The notes under the pieces were generated by a model. The model saw nothing but the letters and a program-made list of their open reading frames with translations, was not told the DNA's origin and ran no database searches. The position numbers and the translations under genes are program-made. From the NCBI GenBank assembly GCA_902475435.1, contig CABRZL010000026.1, forward strand, positions 1 to 23,187: a DNA stretch of 23,187 bases, in the 5' to 3' direction. Below, piece by piece: positions 6,129 to 15,326 of the stretch; the stretch's first letter is position 1, and the number at the start of each line of letters is the position of its first letter. Source of the stretch: an uncultured Eubacteriales bacterium (GTDB lineage Bacteria; Bacillota; Clostridia; Oscillospirales; Oscillospiraceae).

Positions 6129-6355
6129 CTTCTTGACCTTGCATTTTTCATAGTTTTATATTCTGGTGTAGTTTAACAAACATTTCTTCTTTTTCTTCTG
6201 TTTAGGTAACTTTAATATTGAATTGTATTTACCTGTTCCTTAATAAAGAACAAATGTCGCCTCACGCAAAACAAAGTAAACAGGTTTTTTAAATTTTTGG
6301 TAAGATTGTCCGTTTTTCTTTCAAAGAAATTATATTTCTTGTGCAGTAATATTAG
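6129..6355 (+). other. AT-rich gap before the V-ATPase promoter
   Basis: I see no gene here. It contains an ACCTGTT (6231-6237)/AACAGGT (6279-6285) inverted repeat with a long loop and a T run after it (a weak terminator at best), and a short palindrome TTTCTTTCAAAGAAA (6315-6329) that could be a protein site. Confidence 0.4.
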
Positions 6356-6384
6356 TTACATTTGGTTTTGAAAGCCGGTATAAT
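6356..6384 (+). promoter_or_regulatory. V-ATPase operon promoter
   Basis: TTACAT (6356-6361), 17-bp spacer, perfect TATAAT (6379-6384). RNA start ~6391, leaving an ~85-nt leader before the first gene. Confidence 0.75.
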
Positions 6385-6475
6385 TTACTATAGATAAACA
6401 CATCCTCAAGATAGCAACCAGAAAACATTTTGCAATTTTGTGAATGTCAAATTTCATTTAAAGGCGGGTGATACT

Positions 6476-6790
6476 ATGTCTCTGGATGCCATGAAAAAAG
6501 TTGCAGAAGCAGAAGCTGCCGCAAAGCAATCTCTACAAGAAGCTACAGCCACTGCAAAACAACTGATTGCGGATGCCGGGGCGAAGGGCCGTGCTTCTTA
6601 CGAAGAAGCTAAGGCAAAAGCAAATGCTACAGTCGCGGAGCTGATGCACGAAGCCGAAGAAACAGCGGCGAAAAATGCAAAAGAAGTCATGCATCATGCA
6701 GAAAACCAATGCGCTGTACTCCGGGCACATGCGGAGAGTCGCCTCGATGAGGCTTCCAGCCGCATTGTAGAAAGGATCGTGATGAGTTAA
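6476..6790 (+). CDS. V-type ATPase peripheral stalk subunit G/H
   Basis: First gene of the V-ATPase operon. The 104-residue protein is almost entirely alpha-helical, Ala/Glu/Lys-rich and coiled-coil-like (KKVAEAEAAAKQSLQEATATAK ... AEETAAKNAKEVMHHAENQC), ending in ERIVMS. It fits the stalk subunit that pairs with subunit E (NtpF in Enterococcus naming, AhaH in archaea), tying the catalytic head to subunit I. ATG 6476 is chosen over the in-frame ATG 6440 because AAGGCGGGTGA lies just before it and the residues between do not fit the family. One base separates its stop from the subunit I start. The assignment rests on operon position and coiled-coil composition, since primary sequence in this family is poorly conserved. 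Confidence 0.85.
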   Translation: MSLDAMKKVAEAEAAAKQSLQEATATAKQLIADAGAKGRASYEEAKAKANATVAELMHEAEETAAKNAKEVMHHAENQCAVLRAHAESRLDEASSRIVERIVMS

Positions 6791-6791
6791 T

Positions 6792-8735
6792 ATGGCAATC
6801 GTGAAAATGAAACGGTTGCACATCCTAGCTCTGGAGTCCGACCGTAACATATTATTTGATCATCTACAACGCTTGGGATGTGTCGAGGTGTCAGAGCAGA
6901 CAGATAAACTTTCCGATCCTGATTGGACCGCTTTAGTCCACCCAGATGAAAGCGATCTGACTCAACAGCAGGCCCGGTTGGAACAAGTTGTGGATGCACT
7001 GAACACCCTGGATCAGTATGCTCCTGTCAAAACAAAATTGCTGGCGCCTTTGCCTCAAATTAAAGCTGCTGCACTATTCGATGAGGAAAATTTGAATTCG
7101 ACATTGCGCACGGCTGGTGAAATTGTGGCTTACAACCGCGATCTTTCAGGCATATATGACCAGATTCAGAAAGAAAAGAGCTTTTTAGGCTCTCTAGTGC
7201 CGTGGTTAAGTCTGGACGTTCCTTTAAACACCCAACCGTCTGAGTTCCTGTATACAGCCTTTGGCACAATCCCTTCTGCTGTTGATTTGGATATCGTCCG
7301 CAAAGACCTGTGCCTTCATGCAGATACATCGGAACTTTACGAAGCATCCGCAGATACAGAGATGCACTATTTGTTTTTCTTATGCCATGCAGCACAGCAG
7401 GAAAACGCGTTGGAAGTGCTGAGGTCTTACGGCTTTAGCAATGCTTCCTTCAAGGGGACTGCCGGTACTGCACGAGAAACCTACGAGCTTCATACCAAAG
7501 AGCTGGAGATTCTGGAACAAAAGCGAGCCAGCCTATTGGAAACCTTAGCATCGTATAAGGAAAGCCGCAGCGCTATTCAGCTTGCTTATGACAGGCTTTC
7601 CTTGGAAACGCAGAAGGAGCAGTGCAAATTGCGTCTGTTGGCCACCGACAAAACCTTCCTGCTGGATGGCTGGGTACCAGTTACAGAACTTTCCAAGCTG
7701 ACGGACCTATTGGATTCGTATGACTGTGCTTATACACTTTCTGATCCAACCCCTGAAGAATATCCAAACGTTCCAATTCAGCTTAGAAACAACAAGTTCA
7801 CCCGCTGCTTTAATATGGTCACAGAGATGTATAGCCTCCCTGCTTACAATAATTTAGATCCAAATCCTCTGATGGCTCCCTTCTTTCTGCTGTTTTACGG
7901 TCTTATGCTTGCAGACATGGGTTATGGCATCCTGATGGTGGTCATAGGACAGGTAATCTTGTCCAAAAAGCACCCCTCCGGCGGTATGCGCAACTTTGCT
8001 GAACTGATACGGTATTGCGGTTTTTCCACTTTCTTCTGGGGTGCACTGACAGGAGGCTTTTTCGGCGATTTTCTGTTGCAGTTTATTCAAATGGTTAATC
8101 CAGACACTACATTTGCCGGACTGCCTTCTCTCTTCACCCCACTGAACGATACGTTGATTATCCTGGTTGGCTCTCTCATTCTGGGCTGTATTCAGCTGCT
8201 CACTGGTATGATTATTAAATTTGTAAAATCGACTCGGGATGGTCGCTTCTGGGATGCCATGATGGATCAGGGCTCCTGGTGGCTGCTCTTTGCCGGAATC
8301 GGCATAGGCGCTGCTACGGGATTCTGGTGGATAGCCATTGCCGGCGTGCTGGCACTGGTCTGCACGCAGGGGCGGGATCGTCCTACCATACCAGGTAAGA
8401 TCATCGGCGGTATCTCCAGTCTCTATGACATTACTAGTTATTTCAGCGATATTCTCTCATATTCCCGACTCATGGCTTTGATGCTGGCTGGATCTGTCAT
8501 TGCGCAAGTATTCAACACTTTGGCCGCCATTACAGGCAATGTTGTAACGTTCATTCTGATTTTCCTTGTTGGCCATGCGCTGAACTTTGGATTAAATCTG
8601 CTTGGATGCTATGTCCACGATCTGCGGCTTCAGTGCCTCGAGTATTTTGGAAAGTTTTATGAGGATGGCGGCATCCCGTTTCAGCCACTTCAGCTTCATT
8701 CGAAATATTACGACATCAGTAAAGATACAATGTGA
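6792..8735 (+). CDS. ntpI: V-type ATP synthase subunit I (membrane stator, a-subunit)
   Basis: 647-residue stator subunit that forms the ion half-channels against the proteolipid ring. The N-terminal ~350 residues are soluble, with VKMKRLHILALESDRN and a long coiled coil around 230-280. The C-terminal half has about seven membrane helices starting at APFFLLFYGLMLADMGYG. The essential arginine is visible in DILSYSRLMALMLAG (Arg559), followed by FNTLAAI and the VGHALNFGLNLLG helix that lines the channel. Length and motif order are normal for bacterial/archaeal subunit I. ATG 6792 follows the upstream stop by one base, so translation is probably coupled. Role: couples ion flow to rotation. High confidence. 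Confidence 0.95.
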   Translation: MAIVKMKRLHILALESDRNILFDHLQRLGCVEVSEQTDKLSDPDWTALVHPDESDLTQQQARLEQVVDALNTLDQYAPVKTKLLAPLPQIKAAALFDEENLNSTLRTAGEIVAYNRDLSGIYDQIQKEKSFLGSLVPWLSLDVPLNTQPSEFLYTAFGTIPSAVDLDIVRKDLCLHADTSELYEASADTEMHYLFFLCHAAQQENALEVLRSYGFSNASFKGTAGTARETYELHTKELEILEQKRASLLETLASYKESRSAIQLAYDRLSLETQKEQCKLRLLATDKTFLLDGWVPVTELSKLTDLLDSYDCAYTLSDPTPEEYPNVPIQLRNNKFTRCFNMVTEMYSLPAYNNLDPNPLMAPFFLLFYGLMLADMGYGILMVVIGQVILSKKHPSGGMRNFAELIRYCGFSTFFWGALTGGFFGDFLLQFIQMVNPDTTFAGLPSLFTPLNDTLIILVGSLILGCIQLLTGMIIKFVKSTRDGRFWDAMMDQGSWWLLFAGIGIGAATGFWWIAIAGVLALVCTQGRDRPTIPGKIIGGISSLYDITSYFSDILSYSRLMALMLAGSVIAQVFNTLAAITGNVVTFILIFLVGHALNFGLNLLGCYVHDLRLQCLEYFGKFYEDGGIPFQPLQLHSKYYDISKDTM

Positions 8736-8752
8736 TTAAGGAGGAACTCATT

Positions 8753-9238
8753 ATGGAATTTTTGAATGCTTTCGGCGGTATGGCCATTGGTATGTTAGGC
8801 GCCGGCCTGGCTGCTGTGCTTTCTGGCATTGGCAGCGCAAAGGGTACCGGCATTGCCGGTGAAGCTGGTGCCGGTTTGCTCAGCGTAGATCCCAGTAAAT
8901 TCGGTAAAGTTATGATTTTACAGGTTATCCCAGGTACTCAGGGACTATATGGTCTGGTGGTATGGTTTTTTGCCATCATGCGCATGGGCGTCCTAAACGG
9001 TACAGCACTGGATCTCACCGTAACACAGGGCCTCCAGTATTTTGTAGCATGCCTTCCCATGGCCTTGGGCGGTCTCTTCTCCGCCATTGCCCAGGGACGC
9101 GTTGCCGCCGGCTCCATCAACATTTTGGCAAAAAAGCCCAACGACTGGTCTAAAGGCATGATCCTTTGCATTACCGTCGAATTTTACGCGATTCTTTCCC
9201 TGTTGGCATCCTTCATGATGCTCCTAAACATCGCATAA
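8753..9238 (+). CDS. ntpK: V-type ATPase proteolipid subunit K, with Na+-binding residue set
   Basis: 161-residue c-ring subunit with four membrane helices from two fused hairpins. Hairpin 1 carries QVIPGTQGLYG; hairpin 2 carries AIAQGRVAAGSI and LCITVEFYAIL, with the ion-carrying Glu143 only in hairpin 2. Compared with the Enterococcus hirae NtpK Na+ site (Leu61, Thr64, Gln65, Gln110, Glu139), this protein has Ile59, Thr62, Gln63, Gln114 and Glu143 in the matching motifs, which predicts Na+ rather than H+ transport. ATG 8753 is preferred over an in-frame ATG at 8732 that lies inside the subunit I gene, because AAGGAGG (8738-8744) sits 8 nt before 8753. One ion site per four helices fits a pump-type (ATP-hydrolysing) ring. 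Confidence 0.95.
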   Translation: MEFLNAFGGMAIGMLGAGLAAVLSGIGSAKGTGIAGEAGAGLLSVDPSKFGKVMILQVIPGTQGLYGLVVWFFAIMRMGVLNGTALDLTVTQGLQYFVACLPMALGGLFSAIAQGRVAAGSINILAKKPNDWSKGMILCITVEFYAILSLLASFMMLLNIA

Positions 9239-9262
9239 ATCCGGAAAGGCGGTTATACCCAT

Positions 9263-9862
9263 ATGAATGGAATTGAAAAAATTACAGACCGCATTGCTGT
9301 AGATACCAATCGAGAGACAAAAACAATTTTAGACAAGGCAAAAAAACAGGCTGCCGAAATCACTGCAAGTTATACGGCTCTGGCGGAATCTGAATACAGC
9401 CAAATGATTAACAAGGGCAAAACCGATGCAGCAGACCGTATTGTACGTTTGGGCGGCGTAGCCCAATTGGAAGCTCGAAAACTCCGGCTCGCTGCGAAAC
9501 AGGAAATGGTGGAAAAGGCCTTTCAGCAGGCAATGGAAAAACTTCTTGCCCTGCCTACAGATCAATATGTAAATCTTCTTGCTAAACTGGCCGCTGATGG
9601 TGCTTCCACCGGGAAAGAGTCGTTAGTGCTCAGCGTCACTGACCGTCCTCGTTATGGCAAGCGCGTAGTGATTGCAGCCAATGAACTGAGAAAGTCTGCC
9701 GGAAAAACCGCAGAGCTCACGCTTTCCGAAGAATCCCGCGACTTCACTGGTGGTCTCTATATCAAAGATGGTAATATTGAAAACAACTGTACGTTTCCAA
9801 CCATTATCCGGATTCTTCGGGAACAGATGGCCAATGAGATTGCTCAGATCTTATTTGACTGA
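9263..9862 (+). CDS. ntpE: V-type ATPase subunit E (peripheral stalk)
   Basis: 199 residues. The N-terminal long helix (TDRIAVDTNRETKTILDKAKKQAAEI, continuing to about residue 100) would pair with the G/H subunit. The C-terminal globular domain contains GKRVVIAANELRKSAGK, SEESRDFTGGLYIKDGNIENNCTF and an ending IRILREQMANEIAQILF, the usual subunit E tail that binds the top of the catalytic head. AAAGGCGG lies ~10 nt before ATG 9263. It is 24 bp after subunit K and in the family's standard operon place (K-E-C). High confidence from order, length and the C-terminal GG(L/F)x(I/V)xxxx(I/V)xxN pattern. Confidence 0.9.
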   Translation: MNGIEKITDRIAVDTNRETKTILDKAKKQAAEITASYTALAESEYSQMINKGKTDAADRIVRLGGVAQLEARKLRLAAKQEMVEKAFQQAMEKLLALPTDQYVNLLAKLAADGASTGKESLVLSVTDRPRYGKRVVIAANELRKSAGKTAELTLSEESRDFTGGLYIKDGNIENNCTFPTIIRILREQMANEIAQILFD

Positions 9863-9898
9863 TCTGCCAATCCCATTACCAAGAAAGGAGGATGGGCT

Positions 9899-10894
9899 TT
9901 GTCCAAGCGAAGAGATACAGACTTTTTATTTATTTCCGCTCGACTTCGAGGACTGGAAAACCAAATGCTGACTCAAGCACGTATGGAGCGGATGCTGGAG
10001 GCTAAAACCAATGAAGATGCCGCCAAAGTACTCTCTGAATGCGGTTATGAAGATCTGGTCCCCTTGACGGCTCAGACCTTGGAGCGTTCTTTGGCGCAAA
10101 ATCGGGAAGCTACCTTTTCTGAACTGGCGTCCATGGCCCCCAATCCCCAAATTGTGGATGTATTTCGTATGAAATATGATTATCACAACGCGAAAGCACT
10201 GGTAAAATGCATTGCAACTGGTCAAGATGCCAGCCATCTGCTCATTGACGCAGGCCGCTACCCTGCCAGCCAGTTCCTGGACGCGATGAAACGCGATGAT
10301 TTGGGCGCACTTTCCAGCATTTTTCAGCAAGCCATTACACAGGCATCTGATACGCTATCCGCCACGAGGGATCCCCAAAGAAGCGACTTTATCCTGGATC
10401 GCGCCTATTATGAGGAACTAAGCCAGGTGGCCGCATCCTCCGGCAGCGAATTTCTGGAAGCCTATGTCCGTCTGATGATCGATGTAGCGAACCTGAAATC
10501 TACTGTCCGTACAATTCGTTTGCATAAAAATCTGGAGTTTTTAAACGCAGTCATTGTAGATGGTGGAAATGTAACTCGGAATCTCATTGCTTCAGTTGTA
10601 ACTACCGGAGCCAGCCTGGAAACCATATTCGACGGACGGCTCCAATCCGCTGCGGCATTGGGTGATGCAGCACTGAAAGGCGGCCCTCAAACAGCCTTTG
10701 AAAAAAGCTGTGATAACGCACTGAGCTCCTATTTGCAGGAAAACCGCTTGACTCCATTTGGAGACAGCGTCCTCATCGCCTATGCGGCTGCCAAAGAAAA
10801 TGAAATCTCTGCCGCTCGAATTATCCTCGGCGGACGGCTTTCTGGTGTTCCGATTCCATCCATCCGAGAAAGGTTGCGTGACGCATATGTATAA
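9899..10894 (+). CDS. ntpC: V-type ATPase subunit C (AC39/d-type rotor socket)
   Basis: 331-residue helical, funnel-shaped subunit that links the central shaft (D/F) to the proteolipid ring. Seen: the RLRGLENQMLTQARMERMLEAK start, FRMKYDYHNAKALVKCI (typical of the family: the D(Y/F)HN region), repeated three-helix units, and the end RIILGGRLSGVPIPSIRERLRDAYV. The start is a TTG at 9899: AAAGGAGG (9884-9891) sits 7 nt before it, and the ATG at 9892 is out of frame. The gene's last 8 bases overlap the subunit F start, indicating coupled translation. Confidence 0.92.
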   Translation: MSKRRDTDFLFISARLRGLENQMLTQARMERMLEAKTNEDAAKVLSECGYEDLVPLTAQTLERSLAQNREATFSELASMAPNPQIVDVFRMKYDYHNAKALVKCIATGQDASHLLIDAGRYPASQFLDAMKRDDLGALSSIFQQAITQASDTLSATRDPQRSDFILDRAYYEELSQVAASSGSEFLEAYVRLMIDVANLKSTVRTIRLHKNLEFLNAVIVDGGNVTRNLIASVVTTGASLETIFDGRLQSAAALGDAALKGGPQTAFEKSCDNALSSYLQENRLTPFGDSVLIAYAAAKENEISAARIILGGRLSGVPIPSIRERLRDAYV

Positions 10895-11195
10895 GATAGC
10901 AGTGATGGGTGACCGCGACAGTATTCTGGGTTTTCAGGCATTGGGACTGGAAGTATTCCCCTGTGAAGAGGCCGTTGAAGCTCGCAGAACGCTCCATCGG
11001 TTGGCACGTTCAGATTATGCGATCATCTATATCACCGAACAGCTTGCCACCCAAATTGCTTCTGAGGTGGAACGATATAAAGATAATGTTACCCCCGCAG
11101 TCATCCTGATACCCGGCAAATCCGGCTCCTTAGGACTGGGCGCAAGCGCGCTTCGAAGCGCAGTAGAGCGCGCAGTCGGCGCTGATATCTTATAG
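10887..11195 (+). CDS. V-type ATPase subunit F (central shaft)
   Basis: 102 residues, the expected size. The fold is visible as alternating strands and helices: MYKIAVMGDRDSILGFQALGLEVFPC, then DYAIIYITEQLA, PAVILIPGKSGSLGLG, and a C-terminal helix ALRSAVERAVGADIL. GDxDS(I/V)xGF and IPGxxGSxGxG are the family signatures. It binds subunit D in the rotor and in relatives modulates ATP hydrolysis. ATG 10887 overlaps the subunit C stop by 8 bases. In Enterococcus this gene is called ntpG, so I leave the symbol blank to avoid confusion. Confidence 0.93.
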   Translation: MYKIAVMGDRDSILGFQALGLEVFPCEEAVEARRTLHRLARSDYAIIYITEQLATQIASEVERYKDNVTPAVILIPGKSGSLGLGASALRSAVERAVGADIL

Positions 11196-11228
11196 CATCA
11201 GGAAATTTACCGAAAGGAATGATAGATA

Positions 11229-13007
11229 ATGGCAACCGGTTCTGTTGTCAAGGTTTCCGGCCCGCTGGTAGTCGCCAAAGGTCTTGCGGATGCAAATATG
11301 TATGACGTAGTCCGCGTAGGCCCTCAGCGGCTGATCGGTGAAATCATCGAGATGCGCGGCGATAGCGCCTCTATTCAGGTCTATGAGGAAACCTCCGGTC
11401 TTGGTCCAGGCGCAATCGTAGAAACTACCGGGGCGCCCCTATCCGTAGAACTGGGACCCGGTATGATAGAAAATATATACGATGGCATCCAACGGCCATT
11501 GGAGAAAATTATGGAAATTTGCGGAAATACTATCCAACGCGGCATAGAAGTCTCCCCCATTGACCACGAAAAAAAATGGGACTTTATCCCGAAAGTTACA
11601 GCTGGTGATTATGTAATCAGCGGAGACATTCTCGGGATCGTCCAAGAGACCTCTGTTATGGAACATCGCATTATGGTGCCTTACGGTACCGAAGGTACTG
11701 TGAAGGAAATCAAATCTGGTTCCTTCAATGTACTGGAGACAATCTGCGTCTTAGAGAAAGATGGAAAAACGATTGAACTTCCCATGATGCAGAAGTGGGC
11801 CGTCCGAAATGGCCGCCCTTACAAAACAAAGCTCTCCCCTGACAAACCTCTGTGCTCCGGTCAGCGAGTGATCGATACGATGTTTCCCGTAGCCAAAGGC
11901 GGTACAGCCTGTGTACCTGGCCCGTTCGGATCTGGTAAAACCGTAATTCAACATCAGCTTGCCAAGTGGTCCGATGTCGACCTGGTGGTCTATATCGGCT
12001 GCGGCGAACGCGGCAATGAGATGACGGATGTATTGCGCGAATTCCCGGAACTGGTGGACCCTCGTACCGGTGACTCCATCATGAAACGTACCGTACTCAT
12101 TGCCAACACTTCCGATATGCCCGTAGCCGCCCGTGAGGCATCCATTTATACCGGCATCACCATTGCTGAATATTTTCGCGATATGGGCTATGACGTAGCC
12201 GTTATTGCCGACTCTACCTCCCGCTGGGCAGAAGCGCTCCGTGAGATGTCCGGCCGCCTGGAAGAAATGCCTGGTGAAGAAGGCTATCCCGCATACCTGG
12301 CTTCTCGTCTCGCCCAATTCTATGAACGTGCCGGCTGTATCAAGTGTCTTGGCTCTGATCATCGGGAAGGCAGTCTAACAGCCATCGGTGCTGTTTCCCC
12401 ACCTGGCGGTGACACCTCTGAACCTGTCTCTCAGGCCACCATGCGTATCGTAAAAGTCTTCTGGGGCCTTGACTCCTCATTGGCCTATGCCCGTCACTTC
12501 CCTGCCATCAACTGGCTCAATTCCTACTCTCTCTACATGGACACCCTTCAGCCCTGGTTTGATGAAAATATAAACAAAAACTGGACCAAAAATCGTTACC
12601 GGGCTATGGCTACGCTTCAGGAAGAGTCAGAACTGGACGAAATCGTAAAGATGGTTGGAAAAGACTCTCTGGGCTTAGACGATCAGCTCACCCTGGAAGT
12701 CGCTAAAATGATCCGTGAGGACTTTCTGCAGCAAAACTCCTTTAACGAGATTGACTGGTATTCCTCCCTGGATCGCCAATACCGTCTACTCAATATGATT
12801 CTGGAATATGACGCTCTGTGTCGTGACGCTATCACAAAAGGTGCACCGCTCTCGGAGTTGATGGCAATTGATTCCCGGGAGAAAATTGGACGCGCGAAAA
12901 GTATTCCTGACGATCAATATCAAGAGGCCTATGCCGCTATTGAGGCGTCTATGACCGCTGAAATCGAAAAAATCATTGCAAAGGCAGGTGCTGAGGACTA
13001 TGATTAA
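11229..13007 (+). CDS. ntpA: V-type ATP synthase catalytic subunit A
   Basis: 592-residue catalytic subunit of the V1 head. The N-terminal beta barrel starts TGSVVKVSGPLVVAKGL. The non-homologous insert typical of A subunits lies before the nucleotide domain. The Walker A loop is GPFGSGKT (residues 231-238), followed by IGCGERGNEM with the catalytic Glu, the Walker B-like VAVIADSTSRWAEALRE, and SPPGGDTSEPV. Length and motif spacing are normal. AAAGGA lies ~10 nt before ATG 11229. Its last 8 bases overlap the subunit B start, so A and B are probably made in equal amounts by coupled translation. Cytosolic face; hydrolyses or makes ATP. Confidence 0.97.
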   Translation: MATGSVVKVSGPLVVAKGLADANMYDVVRVGPQRLIGEIIEMRGDSASIQVYEETSGLGPGAIVETTGAPLSVELGPGMIENIYDGIQRPLEKIMEICGNTIQRGIEVSPIDHEKKWDFIPKVTAGDYVISGDILGIVQETSVMEHRIMVPYGTEGTVKEIKSGSFNVLETICVLEKDGKTIELPMMQKWAVRNGRPYKTKLSPDKPLCSGQRVIDTMFPVAKGGTACVPGPFGSGKTVIQHQLAKWSDVDLVVYIGCGERGNEMTDVLREFPELVDPRTGDSIMKRTVLIANTSDMPVAAREASIYTGITIAEYFRDMGYDVAVIADSTSRWAEALREMSGRLEEMPGEEGYPAYLASRLAQFYERAGCIKCLGSDHREGSLTAIGAVSPPGGDTSEPVSQATMRIVKVFWGLDSSLAYARHFPAINWLNSYSLYMDTLQPWFDENINKNWTKNRYRAMATLQEESELDEIVKMVGKDSLGLDDQLTLEVAKMIREDFLQQNSFNEIDWYSSLDRQYRLLNMILEYDALCRDAITKGAPLSELMAIDSREKIGRAKSIPDDQYQEAYAAIEASMTAEIEKIIAKAGAEDYD

Positions 13008-14385
13008 AGAATATCGTACCATCTCTGAGGTCTCTGGTCCTCTGATGCTGGTCAAAAATGTGGATGGCGTCACCTATGATGAACTGGGTGAGATCGAGCT
13101 GCAAAACGGTGAATTGCGCCATTGCAAAGTACTGGAAGTTGATGGTTCCGATGTATTAGTTCAGCTCTTCGACTCCTCCACCGGTATCAATCTCGCCCGT
13201 AGTAAGGTTCGCTTTTTAGGCCACCCATTGCAGCTTGGCGTTTCTGAGGATATGCTTGGACGTGTATTTGACGGTATGGGCAACCCCATTGACGGCGGTC
13301 CGGAAATTCTCCCCGACGCCTATATGGACATCAACGGACTGCCTATGAATCCCGCTGCCCGTAACTATCCCTCTGAATTTATTCAGACTGGCATTTCCGC
13401 CATCGACGGTCTAAATACGCTGGTTCGCGGTCAAAAGCTCCCTATCTTTTCCGGTTCCGGTTTGCCCCATGCAGCTTTGGCCGCCCAAATCGCCCGTCAA
13501 GCCAAAGTTCTGGGGGATCAGGCTGGCAACTTTGCCGTAGTGTTTGCCGCCATCGGCATTACGTTTGAAGAGTCTGAGTTTTTTGTAAACGAGTTCCGCC
13601 GTACCGGCGCAATCGATCGAACGGTGCTTTTTTCCAATCTTGCCAATGACCCAGCCGTTGAACGCATTGCAACGCCCCGTATGGCGCTGACTGCTGCGGA
13701 ATATCTGGCTTTCGAAAAGGGTATGCACGTGCTGGTCATCATGACCGATATCACCAACTATGCAGAGGCTCTACGCGAAGTTTCTGCGGCAAAAAAGGAG
13801 GTCCCCGGACGCCGCGGCTATCCCGGTTATCTTTATACTGACTTGGCCACTATGTACGAACGCGCCGGACGCCGGCTTGGTCAAGAGGGTTCCATCACGA
13901 TGATCCCCATTTTGACCATGCCTGAGGACGACAAAACACACCCCATTCCGGACCTAACCGGTTATATTACCGAGGGACAGATTATCTTGTCCCGGGATCT
14001 GTACCGAAAGGGCGTCAATCCACCTATCGACGTACTCCCCTCTTTGAGCCGTTTAAAAGACAAAGGTATCGGAGAAGGGAAAACCCGAGAAGATCATGCC
14101 GGAACCATGAATCAGCTTTTTGCTGCCTACTCTGCCGGAAAGGAAGCCGCTGAGCTGATGACAATTTTAGGAGAAGCCGCTCTGTCTGATACAGATAAAC
14201 TTTACGCCAAATTTGCTACGGAATTTGAAAATCAGTATGTCTCTCAGGGCAACGATACGAACCGTTCCATTGAGGAAACCCTGAATCTCGGTTGGAAGCT
14301 TCTATCCATTCTTCCCAAGAGCGAGCTCAAACGTATCAATACCAAATATATCGAGAAATACTATCCCGACGAAACTAATGATTAA
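13000..14385 (+). CDS. ntpB: V-type ATP synthase subunit B (non-catalytic nucleotide-binding)
   Basis: 461 residues, alternating with A in the V1 hexamer. Starts IKEYRTISEVSGPLMLVKNVDGVTYDELGEI. As expected for B, the Walker A loop is degenerate (FSGSGLPHAALAAQIARQA). The family motifs MTDITNYAEALREVSAA and PGRRGYPGYLYTDLATMYERAGR are intact. ATG 13000 is chosen because it overlaps the subunit A stop by 8 bases and matches the family N terminus; an in-frame TTG at 12976 would add residues from inside the A gene. The C-terminal region ends in an Asp/Glu-containing YYPDETND. Confidence 0.97.
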   Translation: MIKEYRTISEVSGPLMLVKNVDGVTYDELGEIELQNGELRHCKVLEVDGSDVLVQLFDSSTGINLARSKVRFLGHPLQLGVSEDMLGRVFDGMGNPIDGGPEILPDAYMDINGLPMNPAARNYPSEFIQTGISAIDGLNTLVRGQKLPIFSGSGLPHAALAAQIARQAKVLGDQAGNFAVVFAAIGITFEESEFFVNEFRRTGAIDRTVLFSNLANDPAVERIATPRMALTAAEYLAFEKGMHVLVIMTDITNYAEALREVSAAKKEVPGRRGYPGYLYTDLATMYERAGRRLGQEGSITMIPILTMPEDDKTHPIPDLTGYITEGQIILSRDLYRKGVNPPIDVLPSLSRLKDKGIGEGKTREDHAGTMNQLFAAYSAGKEAAELMTILGEAALSDTDKLYAKFATEFENQYVSQGNDTNRSIEETLNLGWKLLSILPKSELKRINTKYIEKYYPDETND

Positions 14386-14397
14386 GGGGGTCGGCAT

Positions 14398-15105
14398 ATG
14401 GCATCTACTACCATCAATCCTACTCGTATGGAGCTGACCCGCCTGAAGTCCCGCCGTACAACCGCCATTCGGGGCCATAAACTATTGAAGGATAAGCGCG
14501 ACGAACTGATGCGACAATTCCTCGATATTGTCCATCTCAACAAAGAGCTTCGAGCCAAGGTGGAAACAAAACTTATGGAGGCGCACAATGCCTTTTCCGT
14601 CGCGTCCGCCGTGATGAGCCCAGAAATGCTGGAGCAGGCACTTGCCTATCCAAAACAATCCGTGTCTCTGGATATGCATCTGAAAAACATCATGTCTGTC
14701 AACGTACCGGAGTACACGTTTCATACCAAAAATGACGATCCTGCTGAAATTTATCCTTATGGCTTTGCACAAACTTCTGGCGAATTGGACGACGCGCTGG
14801 AAACCCTTTCGGAGGTTTTTCAAGATATGCTGGAGCTCGCACTGGTGGAGAAAACCATGCAGCTTTTGTCCCAGGAAATCGAAAAAACCCGGCGCCGGGT
14901 CAACGCGCTGGAATATGTGATGATTCCCGAATATGAAAAAAACATCAAATATATTTCCATGAAGCTGGATGAAAACGAGCGATCCAACACCTCCCGTCTT
15001 ATGAAGGTCAAGGATATGATGTTGGCGGAACAAATCCAAAAAGCAGAAGAAAAAAGGCTGCAACGAGAGGCTGAACAAAAAATTGCCAAAGGAGAAAACA
15101 ACTGA
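14398..15105 (+). CDS. ntpD: V-type ATPase subunit D (central shaft)
   Basis: 235-residue rotor subunit. It consists of two long helices at the ends and a short middle region: INPTRMELTRLKSRRTTAIRGHKLLKDKRDELMRQF at the N terminus (the very conserved P(T/N)R..L..LK..L..A..G..LLK.KRD pattern), and TRRRVNALEYVMIPEYEKNIKYI at the C terminus, ending in a charged coiled-coil tail (AEEKRLQREAEQK). ATG 14398 follows AAGGGGG. It is the last gene before a terminator, so the operon ends in D, as in several clostridia, without the K+-transport gene ntpJ found in Enterococcus. Confidence 0.95.
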   Translation: MASTTINPTRMELTRLKSRRTTAIRGHKLLKDKRDELMRQFLDIVHLNKELRAKVETKLMEAHNAFSVASAVMSPEMLEQALAYPKQSVSLDMHLKNIMSVNVPEYTFHTKNDDPAEIYPYGFAQTSGELDDALETLSEVFQDMLELALVEKTMQLLSQEIEKTRRRVNALEYVMIPEYEKNIKYISMKLDENERSNTSRLMKVKDMMLAEQIQKAEEKRLQREAEQKIAKGENN

Positions 15106-15109
15106 TTCA

Positions 15110-15147
15110 CTGTGCCGCAGCCATTTAGACTGCGGCACAGATTGTCT
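15110..15147 (+). terminator. V-ATPase operon terminator
   Basis: CTGTGCCGCAG (15110-15120) pairs perfectly with CTGCGGCACAG (15130-15140), loop CCATTTAGA, followed by the weak T tract ATTGTCTT. Strong stem, modest U run. Confidence 0.7.
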
Positions 15148-15263
15148 TAGGATGTAATTCCTTTATTGTATGGATTATTCTTTTCAATTTAAACAAGTTT
15201 TTCGAGGTGTTTTCCGTTTCCCTGTGCAGGGCTACAAAAATCTACTGATCGTCTGTCATCTAC

Positions 15264-15292
15264 TTGCAAAAAGCCGAGAAATACGATAGAAT
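15264..15292 (+). promoter_or_regulatory. pur operon promoter
   Basis: TTGCAA (15264-15269), 17-bp spacer, TAGAAT (15287-15292). The RNA would start near 15299 and carry a ~145-nt leader before purE. I found no PurBox and no guanine- or PRPP-aptamer signature. Confidence 0.65.
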
Positions 15293-15326
15293 GAGTTTAG
15301 ATTTACGAAGGAAGTGGGTGCTGGCC

